From: Chaetoderma sp. LZ-2023a
Taxonomy: Eukaryota > Mollusca > Caudofoveata > Chaetodermatida > Chaetodermatidae
Direction: 5' to 3'
Assembly: GCA_034401795.1 (NCBI GenBank)
Contig: CM067369.1
Location: forward strand, 185,382,936-185,446,935
DNA length: 64,000 nt
Positions within the stretch are counted from its first letter, which is position 1. The number at the start of each line of letters is the position of its first letter. Of the stretch, positions 51,500 through 63,861 are shown piece after piece. Below the pieces are notes generated by a model, which was not told the DNA's origin, did no database searches, and saw only the letters and a list, made by a program, of their open reading frames with translations. The translations under genes and the position numbers were made by a program.

Positions 51500-53140
51500 A
51501 TTTGGTGATGAACTACATTATCTAATAGTCATTTTTGGATTACATGGTTTTTCTTAGAGTTCTATAATTATAGTATACAGGATGTTGAATAAATAGTTTA
51601 TCTAGTCTGGTTTTAAAACTATTTAGAGATGGAGCTTCAACAACTTCAGGCATCAGGGAGTTCCACCAGTCTATGACACGGTTAGAGAAAAAGCTTTGTC
51701 TAAGTGATATTTTCTCTTGGTTTTAGTAATATAAATTTATGACCTCTGGTTCTCTTTCTTGGACGGATAATTAGAAGTTTTCTAGAGTCCACAGTATACA
51801 GGTTATGCATGCACTTATAGACATTTATAAGATCCCCACTTATTCTTCTGTATACTAGACTTGGTAGTTCTAAATATTCTAATCTTGCCTGGCAATTTAG
51901 ATTTTTTAAGTTGGGCACCATTTTCGTAGCTCGCCTCTGAATTTATTCAAGTTTTTCTGCTAGTTTCTATGTGTTTGGTGACCATACAGGGGCAGCATAC
52001 TCCAGGTGAGAGCGGATTAATGTTGGATAAAGTTTCATGAACAGGTCTTCATCTATATATTGCAATGTACGCCATATTATGCCTGTCATTTTATTAGCCC
52101 TGGAAGTTATCTCTATATGGCTCTCAAATGTTAGTTTTGTATCTATTGACACGCCTAGGTCATTGAGTATATTTTTGTCATGTAATTTTAGGGTTTTCCC
52201 ATCATCTATCATTTGATAGGAAGTATTAAAGTGATTATGGCCTATGTGCATTACAGAACATTTTTGAGGATTAAATCGGACCTGCCATGTTTCTGACCAC
52301 TGCTGCAGTGAGTTATGGTCTTGTTGTAGTTCTTTACAATCATCTGCATGTGTTATGGTTTTATAAGCTTTAGTATCATCCGCAAATAAAAAAATGTCAG
52401 ATTCAATCACAGATGGCATGTCATTGATAAAATAGTGAAAAGTACTGGACCGAGTACACTGCCCTGTGGAACTACACTCAAAATGGGTGTCCATGACGAA
52501 AAGGCTCCATTTACTACAACCCTCTGTTGGCGATTTGTTAAAAAGGATCTTAGCCAGTTTAATAGTAGATTACCTGAAATTTTGTATTGGCTTAATTTAC
52601 TTAGAAGGCGTTCATGAGGCACTGTGTCAAATGCCTTCATGAAATCAAGATACAGGACATCTATATATTCACCCCTGTATAGAGCTGTCATCCAGGCCTC
52701 TAACACTTCTAATAATTGTGTAACTGTAGATCGACCAGCCATGAAACCATGTTGATATTCAGTAAAAAACCTGTTATTTATCATGTGGGCTACTACCGTG
52801 TCCCTCACAATACTCTCCAGTACCTTACAGGAAATGAAAGTAAGGCTAACCGGTCTATAGTTATTTGGTTGTCTTTTTTACCCCTTCTTATGTATGGGTA
52901 TGACATGGGCATATTTCCAATCTGTCGGCACTGAACCTGTGTCTAATGATTTTTGGTATATAAGTGTCAAGGGCCTTGCTAGTTGCTATGACATCCTTTA
53001 ATTCTTTGAGTAGTCGAGGATGTAAACAATCAGGTCCTGGGGATTTGTTTTGCTTTAAGTTGCCTAGTTTTTCTTTCACAGTATCCAGATTCACTTTAAT
53101 GTTGCTCAATGCATTGGTTTCGGTTTTAAATTTCATAATG
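51500..53140 (-). mobile_element. Jockey/CR1-group LINE fragment D
   Basis: The longest of the four similar LINE pieces. Minus-strand order: linker (53136 to about 52960: LKQNKSPGPDCLHPRLL), fingers and palm (52808 to 52407: HGFMAGRSTVTQLLEVL, LYLDFMKAFDTVPHERLL, VVPQGSVLGPVLF), palm and thumb (52494 to 51967: LFADDTKAYK, TGIIWRTLQYI), C-terminus (51921 to 51700: YRRISGDLINVYKCMHNLY). FADD is intact; the residue before VPQGS is Val instead of Gly. Frame changes near 52950, 52420 and 51960. The endonuclease is absent. Confidence 0.87.
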
Positions 53141-54214
53141 GGAATAAGATTGCATGTCCACTACCGTAATTTTCAGGCTTCACTTGCTGCCTCATGAAAT
53201 CGAAAAGTATTGAGAACTTCTCAGAGGAGATATTAGCTAGAAAAAACTATTTCACCTGATGCTGATCTTAGCTTAGATCGAGTCAAGGATGCCAGGCCTA
53301 AGCGGTCTGTGCGTTATATACTCCCCAAGGACTAGGGAAATTGCTACAACTTGTACACCATTGCTAGGAAAGAGTGGGCTGCAATAGAATTGCTTGCGTC
53401 ATGGTGGTTGTCCACAGTTGGCCGCATTAGAACTAGTTTCGTCATCACGGTTGTCCGCAATTGTCTGCTTTGGAAGAGGTTGCATCTTATGACGTCATTT
53501 GGGGGTAGCTTCATGGTTAGCTGCTTGGTTGCTGACCAAAACGATTAACTGATCGCCGCTTGTTGGCCACATTTGGCCACTTGTGTGTGTGTTGTTGTCC
53601 ACAGTCTATGCAGTAGTTGTCCGCACTAGAATTATGTTATAACGTATTCAGATTGAATGTTTTCCATTTCAAGGCCTTTGGAAAATGGAGGGATGCGCTC
53701 GTGGAGCCAATTGGAACTAGTGGTGGGTGGGTAAGTAGAAGCTGAAATCCTTGTTTCCATTATTTCACTATTTTTAAGAGAAGGAAAACATTTGTCCTCG
53801 TGTGAATGGAGGGATAGAGTGTGTGGTTTGTGTTTAGGATAACTAGATATCAGGCTAGTCTTGTGTTTTTAAGTCGCAAGTGGCGCTCAACCGGTGTACA
53901 TGTATATAATTTGCCAACATTACTGGCATGGGGGTGCTAGTTTGCAGTTCTCAATCCTCGTGATTCCGACTCATGGCGTTTCATACCCTGTATCGTTATA
54001 CTCATCAGAGGTGTGCTGTTGTAAACACTATAGTGTACTGGGCTTATAAAGTAAAAAAACTAAGCTGTGTTTTTAGATTGTTGTTTGAGTACAGTGTTGT
54101 GTACTGTTTGTGTGTCATACCTGGTTTGTTGAATTTTATCTTCCAAGGAGTGGGATACAGGAGAGGTGGGGGAGCCTCGGTGGGGATGGAGTGTCCCTAG
54201 GTTGCAGGGCTTGG
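53141..54214. other. unassigned sequence
   Basis: Short frames only. A peptide VKDARPKRSVRYILPKD near 53280-53333 looks like the basic end of an LTR-element pol, but nothing else supports that. Words GTTGTCCGCA and TTGGCCACA repeat at 53447-53625. Confidence 0.35.
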
Positions 54215-54360
54215 TTAACTGTAACTGACTGTAACTTAGTTACATTTTTCATATAACTGCTTGTAACTGAAGAATTTTTTTAGTTACAGTAACTGAAATA
54301 TAACCAGTTACATTGCAAAAGTAACAGAAATTTCAGTTATGTTTCAGTTACATTTCAAAC
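54215..54360. repeat. TAACTG/CAGTTA-rich short repeat
   Basis: About a dozen copies of GTAACTGA or its inverse, so the whole segment is close to self-complementary (for example AGTTACAGTAACTGAA at about 54291). Confidence 0.75.
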
Positions 54361-54424
54361 TTTTTGTCCCCCCCTCCCAGGTCTGAAAGACGGGGGGAAT
54401 AGCGATCAGCATGTCTGTCCGTCT

Positions 54425-55325
54425 GTCCTAGAGGTCTCAATGGATTAACTTAAAATTTTGTCCACATTATCAGTATCATGTGCGGATGTGCATGTGCTTT
54501 TTTGGCGTACGAAATATTGTTCATTACAGAGTTATCCCCCTTTATATATCTTAAAGTCGATACATAAACTGCATTGCCAATCATTTCTTGTCAACGCAAC
54601 TCCTAGAGGTCTCAATGGATTAACTTAAAATTTTTTCGACATTATGAGTATCATGTGCATGTGCTTTTTTTGCGACCAAAAAATTTTCATTACAGAGTTT
54701 TCCCCTTTAAATATCTTAAAGCTGATACATAAACTGCATTGCCAATCATTTCTTGTCAACACAACTCCTAGAGTTTAGCTCCGATTCTTTTGAAAATTGG
54801 TACGTGTTATCACTACCACGTGTAGGTGTACATGTGCTATCCATGTACCTGTACGTCCATCCGTGTGTCCAAAATGTATGTATGTTGCTCTGTCAGTCGA
54901 TCCATCTCTGACAATCATTTCTTGTCAACGCAACTCCTAGAGGTCTCAATGGATTAACTTTAAATTTTGTCCACATTATCAGTATCATGTGCAGATGTGC
55001 ATGTGCGTTTTTTGCCGCCAAAAATTATTCATTACAGAGTTATCCCCCTTTAAATATCTTAAAGCCGATACATAAACTGCATTGCCAATCATTTCTTGTC
55101 AACACAACTCCTAGAGTTTAGCTCCGATTCTTTTGAAAATTGGTACGTGTTATCACTACCACGTGTAGGTGTACATGTGCTATCCATGTACCTGTACGTC
55201 CATCCGTGTGTTCAAAATGTATGTATGTTGCTCTGTCAGTCGATCCATCTCTGACAATCATTTCTTGTCAACGCACCTCCTCCTAGAGGTCTCAATGGAT
55301 TAACTTTAAATTTCGTCAACATTAT
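54425..55325. repeat. tandem repeat with alternating A and B units
   Basis: A units (CTAGAGGTCTCAATGGATTAAC) start near 54428, 54604, 54940 and 55277; B units (CTAGAGTTTAGCTCCGATTC) near 54768 and 55106. Order A A B A B A, AB period about 337 bp. A and B share the ends ATCATTTCTTGTCAACGCAA and are diverged copies of one another. AB pairs are nearly identical, so the last duplication is young. No coding content. Confidence 0.9.
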
Positions 55326-55756
55326 CAGTTAGGGTTGCACGATTTTTCGATTATTCGATTAATCGCGTTTATATGATTCAAAATGATCGTGGACGATTAT
55401 AAAATGAAACAATCGTATAATCGCCATGTTGAAATCTTTGTAAAGACACTTTTACGCTTGTGAAACTCTGCTCGCGTTACCAATCATGGAAACAAACATC
55501 CGGCTATCAGCCGAATGTGTGCATGATTAAATAAACTAAATAAATAAATTACTGATTTGTTTGTATTGACTCAGGATTAGTTTTAGATGAATAAAGATTG
55601 TTCACTTGGTCGCTATTTGTCATTGTTGTTGTAATCACACACGCTTATCCCGCGTTCCCCATTCTCTGAATAGCTATGCGCTAACGGTTTTCCCAAAAAA
55701 GTTCTAAAACTGATACCATGTAAATTCAACGCATTTTATCCCGTAAAAATTCTCAC
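55326..55756. other. possible hAT-like terminal fragment
   Basis: TTAGGGTTGCACGATTTTTCG followed by GATTATTCGATTAATCG resembles the terminal inverted repeat of some animal hAT elements. No matching second end was found before the DIRS head at 55757, so this stays uncertain. Confidence 0.3.
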
Positions 55757-57116
55757 CTCCTTCGATCAGTACTCACCATTCTATTACTTCTGATATACAG
55801 CTGGCCCTGACAGCTGGCTCTAGGACTATAGACTTAGAAAGCTTTACCGACTCCTTGGAACCGGGTACTCGGCTCCCAACTGCCGAGTACCCGTCTACCA
55901 TGAAGCGCATTCTTGTTTGCATAGCGACAAGAGAATACATGCTTTTTTGCAGTTGGAAAGTCTTAAGATTGTTTACGCCTAAGTCTTTTTACTGTGATTA
56001 ATTGTGATAGCTTGTGCGTTCTCAAAAGGATATTTTTGATTAATATGGACGCTTCCGATGATATTTCCATGTTATTCCATAGTTAAAAGACAAATTTTGT
56101 CTGTGTCGCATGTTCCAATTTCTAACCACTAAGAATCTGGGACGTGTGTTAACAACGAAATATGCCAGATGATCGCCTTCCTTTAAATCCCCAACAGGCG
56201 ATCGGCAGATATGAAATTAGGTGTTGGCTTATCAGTGTTTTAACACGATTATCAGCTGACGTCGTTCTCCGTAAGATCCGAGCGGGTGACGTCACACCCG
56301 TGTTTCTCGGATGTTTATGTGAAGAAAATGTTTCATTAATTCGCGCATCTGATTCTGGGTGCTGCGTACTTTAATTGGTACCAGAAAAACTTTGGAATTT
56401 TCAAGTTTTGCGTGTTATCACGATCTGTTTGCCATGATCAGTGGTTTCAAAATTCTTGATTTAGATGTGTGGTCTGCGGTTTTACCGTGTGCTACAGCAG
56501 TTTGTTTACATTTTGTTGTTTCTTCACATATCATTTTGGCCTTCGTTAGGAGTATAATTTATATTTATTAGTAAATATACCCCGAATGCTATGCGATATG
56601 ATTCCTGGTTCCGTTATACATCCTTGAGGATCATTGTATGGGTGTATTATTGCCCGCTTCGTTCTTGTCGTCATAATTAATGCGATCTTTGCTGTAACGT
56701 TGCGGGGTGGGGTGCGAGAGGGTGACAGTTAATTTATGGTCAGAATATTTGAAAATGAATTGTCTGCCTTCCATTTTTGTTTCGTTCTGCTGGCTTATTG
56801 TAGGTTTGGCTTTTTATAGGCCAAGCCAGCCCCGCCATCATGTGTCGAGTGCCACACATCGTACGTGTTCTATGCAAGGACCATATCTGTTTCCACTGTA
56901 CTAAGTGTAGTCTTGACAGTAGGTGTAACGTTTGCGCTGTGTGGTCGGTCGTTATATTGCTTAAGTTCCTTGCCAGAAGGACTTGGCAGGGTCTGACGCA
57001 GGGTCAGGCGGTCCGAAAGTAAATCGTGGAGCGTCTGTTTCGGCCCGTGGGGGGCGTTCCACGTCTGCAACCGGAGGTGGCGGAGATGGCACCGCCGGCG
57101 TTGTTTGGTCCGGCTA
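55757..57116 (+). mobile_element. DIRS-type element, truncated head copy
   Basis: Starts with the same terminal sequence as the next copy (CTCCTTCGATCAGTACTCACC, then CTTCTGATATACAGCTGG) and runs parallel to 57128-58490 over its whole length. It contains the leader, a perfect 12-bp stem at 55862-55893, and the Cys-rich start of the gag-like region (KDHICFHCTKC, CNVCAVWS at about 56878-56945). It stops abruptly at TGGTTTGGTCCGGCT-like sequence where the next copy continues. Fossil. Confidence 0.85.
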
Positions 57117-57127
57117 GGAAAGGTGTC

Positions 57128-57171
57128 TTCTCCTTCGATCAATTCTCACCATTCTGTTACTTCTGATATAC
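57128..57171 (+). repeat. left terminal inverted repeat of the DIRS copy
   Basis: 44 bp, ending in TTCTGATATACA. Pairs with 63862-63905. Confidence 0.9.
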
Positions 57172-58195
57172 AGCTGGCCCTGACAGCGGCTCTAGGATTA
57201 TAGACTTAGAAAGCTTTACCGACTCCTGGGAACCGGGTACTCGGCTCCCAACTGCCGAGTACCCGTTTACCATAGAGCTCATTCTTGTTTGCATAGCGAC
57301 AAGAGCAATACATGCTTTTTGCATTAAGGATTTTAGTGTTTTAAAATAATCTAAGTCTTTAATCAGTGATAGTTTGTGTGTTCTGAAAGGATTAACTAAG
57401 GACTATGGAGAATACCGCCCAAGACAACCAGGTTGTATTGTTCTTTATTATCCATAGTTAAAAGACTTAGGTCTCTAAATTTCGTTGTGTCGCATGTTCC
57501 AATTTCTGTCCCCATAGAATCTGGGACGTGTGCTAACAACGATATATGCCAGACGATCGCCTTCTTTAAACCCCAACAGGCGATCGGCAGATATGAAAAT
57601 TGGTGTTTGCTACGGTATTTCTAACACGAATATCGGCTGACGTCGTTCTCCGTAGAATCCGAGCGGGTGACGTCACACCCGGTCGCTCGGATGTTTATGT
57701 GAAGAAAATTTTTTTCATTAATTCGCGCATCTTATTCTGGGTGCTGCGTACTAAAAATGGTACCGGAAACTTTAGAATGATCAAGTTTACGTGCGATCAC
57801 GATCGGTTTGCAATGATCGGTGGTTTCAAAATTCTTGAGTAGATGTGTGGTCTGCGGTTTTACCGTGTGAGACAGCAGTTTTGTTATACATTTTGTTGTT
57901 TTCTTCACATATCGTGCTGCGTTCGTTAGGAGTATAATTTATATTGATTAGTAAATATACCCTGAATGCTATGCGATATGATTCCTGGAGCCGTTACACA
58001 TCCTGGAGGATCTATTATGGGTGTGTTGTGCCCGCCGCGTACTTGTCGTCATAATCAATGCGATCGTTGTTGTAACGTGGTGGGGTGCGGGGAGGTTACG
58101 GTTAATTTATGAGTCAAATTATTTGAAAATTAATTGTCTGCCTTCCATCCGGATCTCGTTCCGCTTGTTTATTGTAGGTTTGTGCTTATTTTATA
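57172..58195 (+). other. DIRS leader with strong stem-loops
   Basis: No supported frame. Perfect 12-bp stem CGGGTACTCGGC (57234-57245) with 57254-57265; GATCGCC with GGCGATC near 57555-57590; and nested stems CCGAGC/GCTCGG and GGGTG/CACCC around 57659-57690. All three also occur in the truncated head copy. Confidence 0.8.
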
Positions 58196-58199
58196 GGCC

Positions 58200-60070
58200 A
58201 AGCCAGCCCCGCCATCATGTGACGACTGCCATAAGTTTGTCCGTGTAATGTTCAAGGACCATGTCTGTTTTATGTGTGCCCTGTGTAATATAGATCATAG
58301 GTGTAATGTTTGTGCAGTGTGGTCCGTCGAAACGATGGTTAAGTTCCTTGCCCAGAAGGACTTGGCTGGGTCTGATGCGGGGTCAGGCGGTCCGAGAGTA
58401 AATCGTGGAGCGCCCGGTTCGGCCGGTGCGGGTGCTCCACGTCCCCAGCTGGAGGTGGCGGAGATGGCACCGCCGGCGTGGTTTGGTCCGGCTCTGCAGG
58501 GTTTTTTCTGCATAGCGTTCTGACCACGCTGGTGTCGTCCCTGCTACCAAAGGTTGGGGGGCAGTTTCTCCCCATGCCTGGTACGGATCCTGTCCTCGGA
58601 CAGGATTCTGGACTGGTTACCGAGGGGGCCGTCTCGTACGGCCCCCTGGCAGTCCCGTCTGGCTTCGGCCAGACGGGTTTCTGTTTCTCTGCGGCCACCT
58701 CCGGGTGGTCCAGTAGCGGTGGCCGGTCCGTCAGGTGTGGGAGCCGTCTGCCAGGACGGTTCCACGGTTGACTCGTCTAGTGACGACTCTTCGGAGTCTG
58801 AAGACGAGGAGGCCGAGGAGGAGAGGTTGCTGCGGCCCGTGAAGCCGCAGGTGGAGAATATGGAGGTTGATTCCGTCCTAGACGGAACCGGCCTCCATTT
58901 GTCTGGTTTGGCGCAAGCCAGGTCAGCGGCTCCGCCTGTGGCTGAGGCAAATCCTTTACTGTGCACCGGTTCCGTGCGGCTTGGTTTGGCACCAGCCGTC
59001 ACGGGAACGGGTGTGCCGGGCCGGGCGTGGTACTCACCTATCTCGCCTGGTCCGGCAGTCGGACGTGGGGTGCCGTGGGCGCCCATGTCCGGCTATGGTT
59101 CCGCGACTGCTACGGGTCCGTACGGTTTTCTGTGCGGACCTACCCCATGGACCGGAGTGTTTCATGGGGTGGCGGCGGAACCGTGTGGTACCGGAGTGCC
59201 TGGCGTGTCAGCCGTGGCTCCTTGCTGGGAGGCCGTGGCTGGCAGACCCGTGAGCACGTCAACGGGTGACGTGTTTGCGGGGGTGTCGTCATCGGAGGTA
59301 GATTGGTCAGATGCTCTGGCGTGGCTAGCCAGGGTTGACCCGTCTGTGGTTTCGGCCACGGCCGATGAAGATGCGCCCCGTCCGTCGGTTGCGTCGATCA
59401 GGACGGGGATTTTGCCCGCGGCCCGGATCCAGTCAGTGGGACTGGATCCACGGTTCATAGAATGGTTGGATGCTATTTATAGCAAACAACTGATGACCAA
59501 GGGTCAGCTCCCTGCGGCCTCCAGGGAGGTGCGGGCAAGATGTCGTATTCCGCGGGGGGAATACGACAGGTATGGTGTAGTCCCGTCGGTCACGGAGGAT
59601 GACCGATGGGTACTGGGCGTCCAGAGTGCTGTGCCGGGTCACCCCGGTCCGGCACTTGTGGACAAGTCTCAGGTACACCAGGAAGAAGTCCTGTCCCTAT
59701 GCGATGAGGGTGTGAGGGCAGCGATGAGCGCTGTCAACCACTCTTATCGTCTCCTTCAGTCGGTGTGGGCTGAAGTGGGGCAGGCCACCCTGTGCCTCCT
59801 GTGGCGCTTTCATGTGTCAATGACGGCCTGGTGCTGTCGATGGACGCATTGGCAAGGGTGCAAGCGCGTGTGACGAAATCCAGGAGGCAAATGGTCATTG
59901 ACCATATGCGTCCGGCTACGGCAGTCAGGGAGCGTCTCCTTGGGACACCCCTGACAGGGCCTAGCATCTTCGGTGGCCAAGCGTGGGCCATCTTAGAGGA
60001 TACCGCCAGTATCGCGCAGAATCGGTTAGCGGTAAACCTACAGCTAGAGCTAGTGCGGCGCATGCACTAG
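58200..60070 (+). other. DIRS gag-like region (fossil)
   Basis: Begins with a Cys/His cluster (CDDCHKFVRV, FKDHVCFMCALC, DHRCNVCAVW; 58210-58325) of the kind that opens DIRS gag proteins, then an acidic Gly/Pro/Ser-rich stretch (58330-59300) and a helical region near 59440-59850. GC-rich. Its coding sequence contains the densest series of perfect hairpins (see findings). Presumed role: nucleic-acid-binding structural protein. Confidence 0.75.
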
Positions 60071-60299
60071 GGCCTGTGGGGAAACCGCTACCGGGACAAC
60101 CTTCAAAGGAGCAGAAGAAGCATAAGGGCAAGGCGAAAGCTAGGCCTGTTGCGACTTCTGCTTCAGCTGGGGTTTCAGAGCCGCCGCCGGCGAAGAAGCC
60201 CAGGAAGGTTGTAGAGGCGCCTACCCTCCCCAATGTTGCTCCTGACCGCCCTAGAGGCGGTAAGGGTAAGGCCTCAAAGGGCGGACAGAAGGGGCCGAA

Positions 60300-62345
60300 G
60301 CGTACCTGAGGGTACGAAAGCTCCCTTCATATCCGCCTGGACCGCGCCTGTGCGACAGGAACAGCGGTGCCAGTTATACCCGTCGTGCCTAGAACGAAAT
60401 GGTTCTCTCTCTCTCTCGTTAAGAAAGAGTGGGGGGGGCGGACTGCGAGCCGGACAACCCCGTTAGACGTCGAGGCGTCTATGGTGGGTGGAAGGCTCAT
60501 GCGTTTCGTCGAGGCCTGGCAAGGTGTGACGTCAGACAGTCTGGTCCTGGGATGGTTATCCCAGGGTTACATGCCGGAGTGGTGGGACTTTCCACCACAA
60601 AATCTGTCTTTGGCACCTGTCTGGACACCCGTACCAAGGGAGCCAGACAAGTTAGAAGCCGTTCAAAAGAAAGTGTCGGGTTTGCTTCTGAAGGGAGCAA
60701 TAAAACCAAGAAATCGAAACACTCCAGGCTTCTATTCAAACATGTTCCTTGTCCCCAAGAGCACAGGGGGATGGAGACCCATACTCAATCTCAGGCCATT
60801 AAATTGGTTTATCCATACGCCTCGGTTCCAGATGGAAACGCCGAGGTCGGTAATGCAGGATTGAGGAAAGGAATGTGGTGTGTATCGATCGATCTGAAGA
60901 ATGCATATTTCCACATTCCTATGAATCGGAGTTGGCACAGGTTTCTGAGATTTGCGTTTCAGAATCAAGTATGGGAGTTTACAGTCTCCCGTTTGGCCTG
61001 TCGACAGCTCCGAGGGTTTTCACAAGAGTGGTCCTTGCGGTGACAGCGTTTCTCAGAAAAGAGAACGTGGCGCTACACACCTACATAGACGACTGGCTGC
61101 TTAAGGCAGACTCGGCAGCCAGGTTGAACGTGGATACTGCTCTGACTCTGAAGTTACTTTCAGATCTACGCTGCATAGTCAACGAGGAGAAATCCGAGTT
61201 GACGCCCACTCAACGTTTCGTTTATTTGGGGATGCGATTCGACCTTGAGGAGGGCAGGGTTTACCCGTCAGAGCCCAGTGTGGTGTCTCTGTTAGCCATC
61301 CTCAAGAGTTTTCGAGTGGGAAACCACATTCAAGGCGAGGCGGTTCCTTCAGATGCTGGGCATGATGGTCTCCATGGAGCAGGTTATCCCGTACGATGCT
61401 CTAATGCGAAGGCCTATCCAGTTGTATCTGATGTCTCTGTGGAAACAGAGAACAGAACCCCTGTCAAAACTGTTGCCAGTTTTGGAGCCGATAATATCAC
61501 ATCTTCTATGGTGGAAACAGCGTCAGAATCTCCTATTAGGGGTTTCGCTGCACCTACCCCGCCCCCAGCTGTCCGTCTACACGGATGCATCGCTGGAAGG
61601 GTGGGGTGCCTGCCTGGGAGAACCAGGTCTTGGGCACATGGACTCTCCCGGAGAGTCAGCTGCATATCAATCTGTTGGAAATGATGGCAGTGGAACTGGC
61701 GTTGGAAGAGTTCCTTCCGATGATCAGGGGCAGGGTGATATTGATACGGTCGGTCGATTCGACAGTAGTATCATATATAAATCGCCAAGGCGGGACCAGG
61801 TCGCCCACTCTGTGTTCAGGGTGTGGCACTTGATTCAATGGTGCAGGAATTACTCGGTTGTTTTGAAAGCAGCTCGTATTCCTGGCCGATTGAACATTCT
61901 GGCGGATGCGTTGTCTCGCAGACAGAGAATCCTGTCAACAGAATGGTCCCTCAACCCTCCAGTTCTGCGACGGATCTTCGAGCATTGTGGCAAACCCAAC
62001 GTGGACTTGTTTGCCACAAAGGAAAATGCTCAAATCATGACATATGTCTCGCCGATTACAGATCCAAATGCCGTCGATACAGACGCTCTGGCGATAAGTT
62101 GGAGAGGGATGCACGCTTATGCGTACCCACCCACCATTCTTCTACCGAAGGTTTTGTTGAAGGTCAGGGAGGAACCGTGTCTGGTCCTGCTAATAGCGCT
62201 GTATTGGCCGAGCAGGGCGTGGTTCACGGATCTTCTAGATCTGCTGGTGGAAAATCCTGTGCAGTTGCCCGAGATTCTGAACATAATCTCCCAGGCCAAG
62301 GGACGCTTCCTACACGAGTGTCCCGAAATGTTCAATGACTGCGTG
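60300..62345 (+). other. DIRS reverse transcriptase and RNase H region (fossil)
   Basis: RT signs: KKVSGLLLKGAIKP, GWRPILNLRPLN, VSIDLKNAYFHIPM, LPFGLSTAPRVFT, HTYIDDWLLK, QRFVYLGMRFD. The RNase H part follows with LSVYTDASLEGWGACLG, VDSTVVSYINRQGG, and the end LADALSRR, then PNVDLFATKEN and ALYWPSRAWF. This RT type with a YIDD box and an SR-rich RNase H end is characteristic of DIRS and Ngaro rather than Gypsy. Confidence 0.9.
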
Positions 62346-63365
62346 GATGTTATCAAACAACGTTCCACGTCGGAAGGCTTTTCTCGACAGGCTGCTGATT
62401 TCATCGCGGCTGCGAGAAGGAGGTCAACCTTCAAGTCATATAACAACAAGGTTAACAGATTTGCAGACTGGTGTGAAGAAAAGGGTATTGATACCTTTCA
62501 ATCCACTATCAGCAAATAGCAGACTTTCTCTGTGAGCTGTTCTTTTGAGGACTAGCTCCCGTCACAGTTGCTGGATACAAGTCAGCTTTGGCATCAGTTA
62601 TCCCTTGTCTAGCCAACAGGGATAGTCCAGAGGTGGCCCAGTTAAATGTGATGTTGAAGGGAATGAGCAATCTCCGACCGAGACAACCGGTAGTCATTCC
62701 AGCCTGGAGTCTATCTTTAGTGCTTAATGTACTGGCCAAGCACCCTTTCGAACCGTTGCGTTCGGCTAGTCTAAAGCATTTGACTCTAAAGGCGGTTTTT
62801 CTATTGGCAGCTTCCTCAGCTAGAAGGCGCAGTGAGATCCATGCGCTTTCGGCAGAGAGGAACCGATTTATTGTTTCTGGAGAAGGTCTGCGTCTTCTGC
62901 CAAGAGCAGAGGTTATGTCAAAGAACCAATCTTTGAGATATCCCGGCAAACCGATCACTATACCGAAGTTAACTAGGTTTGATCGTGATGCCAGTGTCTG
63001 GTGCCCGGTCCGTGCTTTGACTAAGTACAAGAAACGGACTGACTCGTTACGGTCGAACGATAGACATCTGTGGATCTGCCATAAAAAGTCTTATGGCGCC
63101 GCATCCATGGATACTATCTCTCGTTGGGTGGTCGAATGCATTCAGACTACTCACGAGATGGCGACTGGGCACCAGGTGCAAGGCGTAAGGGCAGACAATG
63201 TCAGAGGAATAGCCGCCTCGACCGCCCTTTACAATGGTGTTCCGTTATAGGACATCATGGCCGTTGCACAATGGCACTGTGAGTCCTCATTCACGGATTA
63301 CTATATGAGGGATGTGTCAGACTCAGCCAATCCACTCGCTTTTGCTGTTTTGAAACGATAGTTAG
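62345..63365 (+). other. DIRS tyrosine recombinase region (fossil)
   Basis: The N-terminal SAM-like part begins near ARRRSTFKSYNNKVNRFADWC (62405-62480). The catalytic part is at 62588-63250, with the first catalytic Arg in ASSARRRSEIHALS, the second-box region near VRADNVRGIAAS, and after it the C-terminal box with YYMRDVSD near 63300-63320. Family role: site-specific integration of the circular DNA product. Confidence 0.88.
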
Positions 63366-63861
63366 TGACCACACTGCTTTTCACCCTTTTCTCACTTCGG
63401 TAAGAAAAGAACCTAAAGCAGGCATGGTCAGGCGAGAGGATGTCAACCAGATTGTGTCACTGATGGCCGAACCGGTGAATGGTTGGAGGCGGTACGTCTG
63501 AAGTCCAATTATCATAAGGTAATTCAATAGTGAGAGTTTTTTGTATTATGGATATGTATCATGTTCATTCTTCTTATATATTCATGCTCATTCCCAGGCT
63601 AATACATGGAGTATGCAGGGAGCAGTTAACCCTCTTGGCATATTTGTGTTTTCAGGCGAGATACATGTTCGTTAGTTCTCTCCCTTTTCTTAGGAGGAAA
63701 AAGGGGGGGGGGAACTGTGACGCGAATGTGATTCGGTTCCGTGAACTTGACGGTCCTTTTAGGTCTCCGTTAGTCAAGTTTGAAGTCTAAAATCTTTCTC
63801 CAAGGGGCAAAATTAGCATTTATGGCTTGCCCCTTCCCACCAGGTTACTGATCAAATCTGG
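63366..63861. other. DIRS 3' untranslated region
   Basis: No supported frame. Stem-loops TTTTCT/AGAAAA near 63387-63410, CCCTTTT/AAAAGGG around 63684-63708 over a G run, and AACTTGA/TCAAGTT at 63746-63782. Confidence 0.6.

Noticed and set aside
53250-53345. Possible end of an LTR-element pol (VKDARPKRSVRYILPKD)
   Set aside because: A short basic peptide without neighbouring pol motifs, primer site or LTR; too weak.
53875-53900. TGGCGCTCAACCGGTG as a second tRNA-Lys primer site
   Set aside because: Resemblance holds for only about 10 bases and no LTR border lies next to it.
59162-59458. Minus-strand and alternative frames over the DIRS gag-like region
   Set aside because: GC-rich composition and hairpin symmetry keep several frames open. 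Only the plus-strand frames fit the order of DIRS parts.
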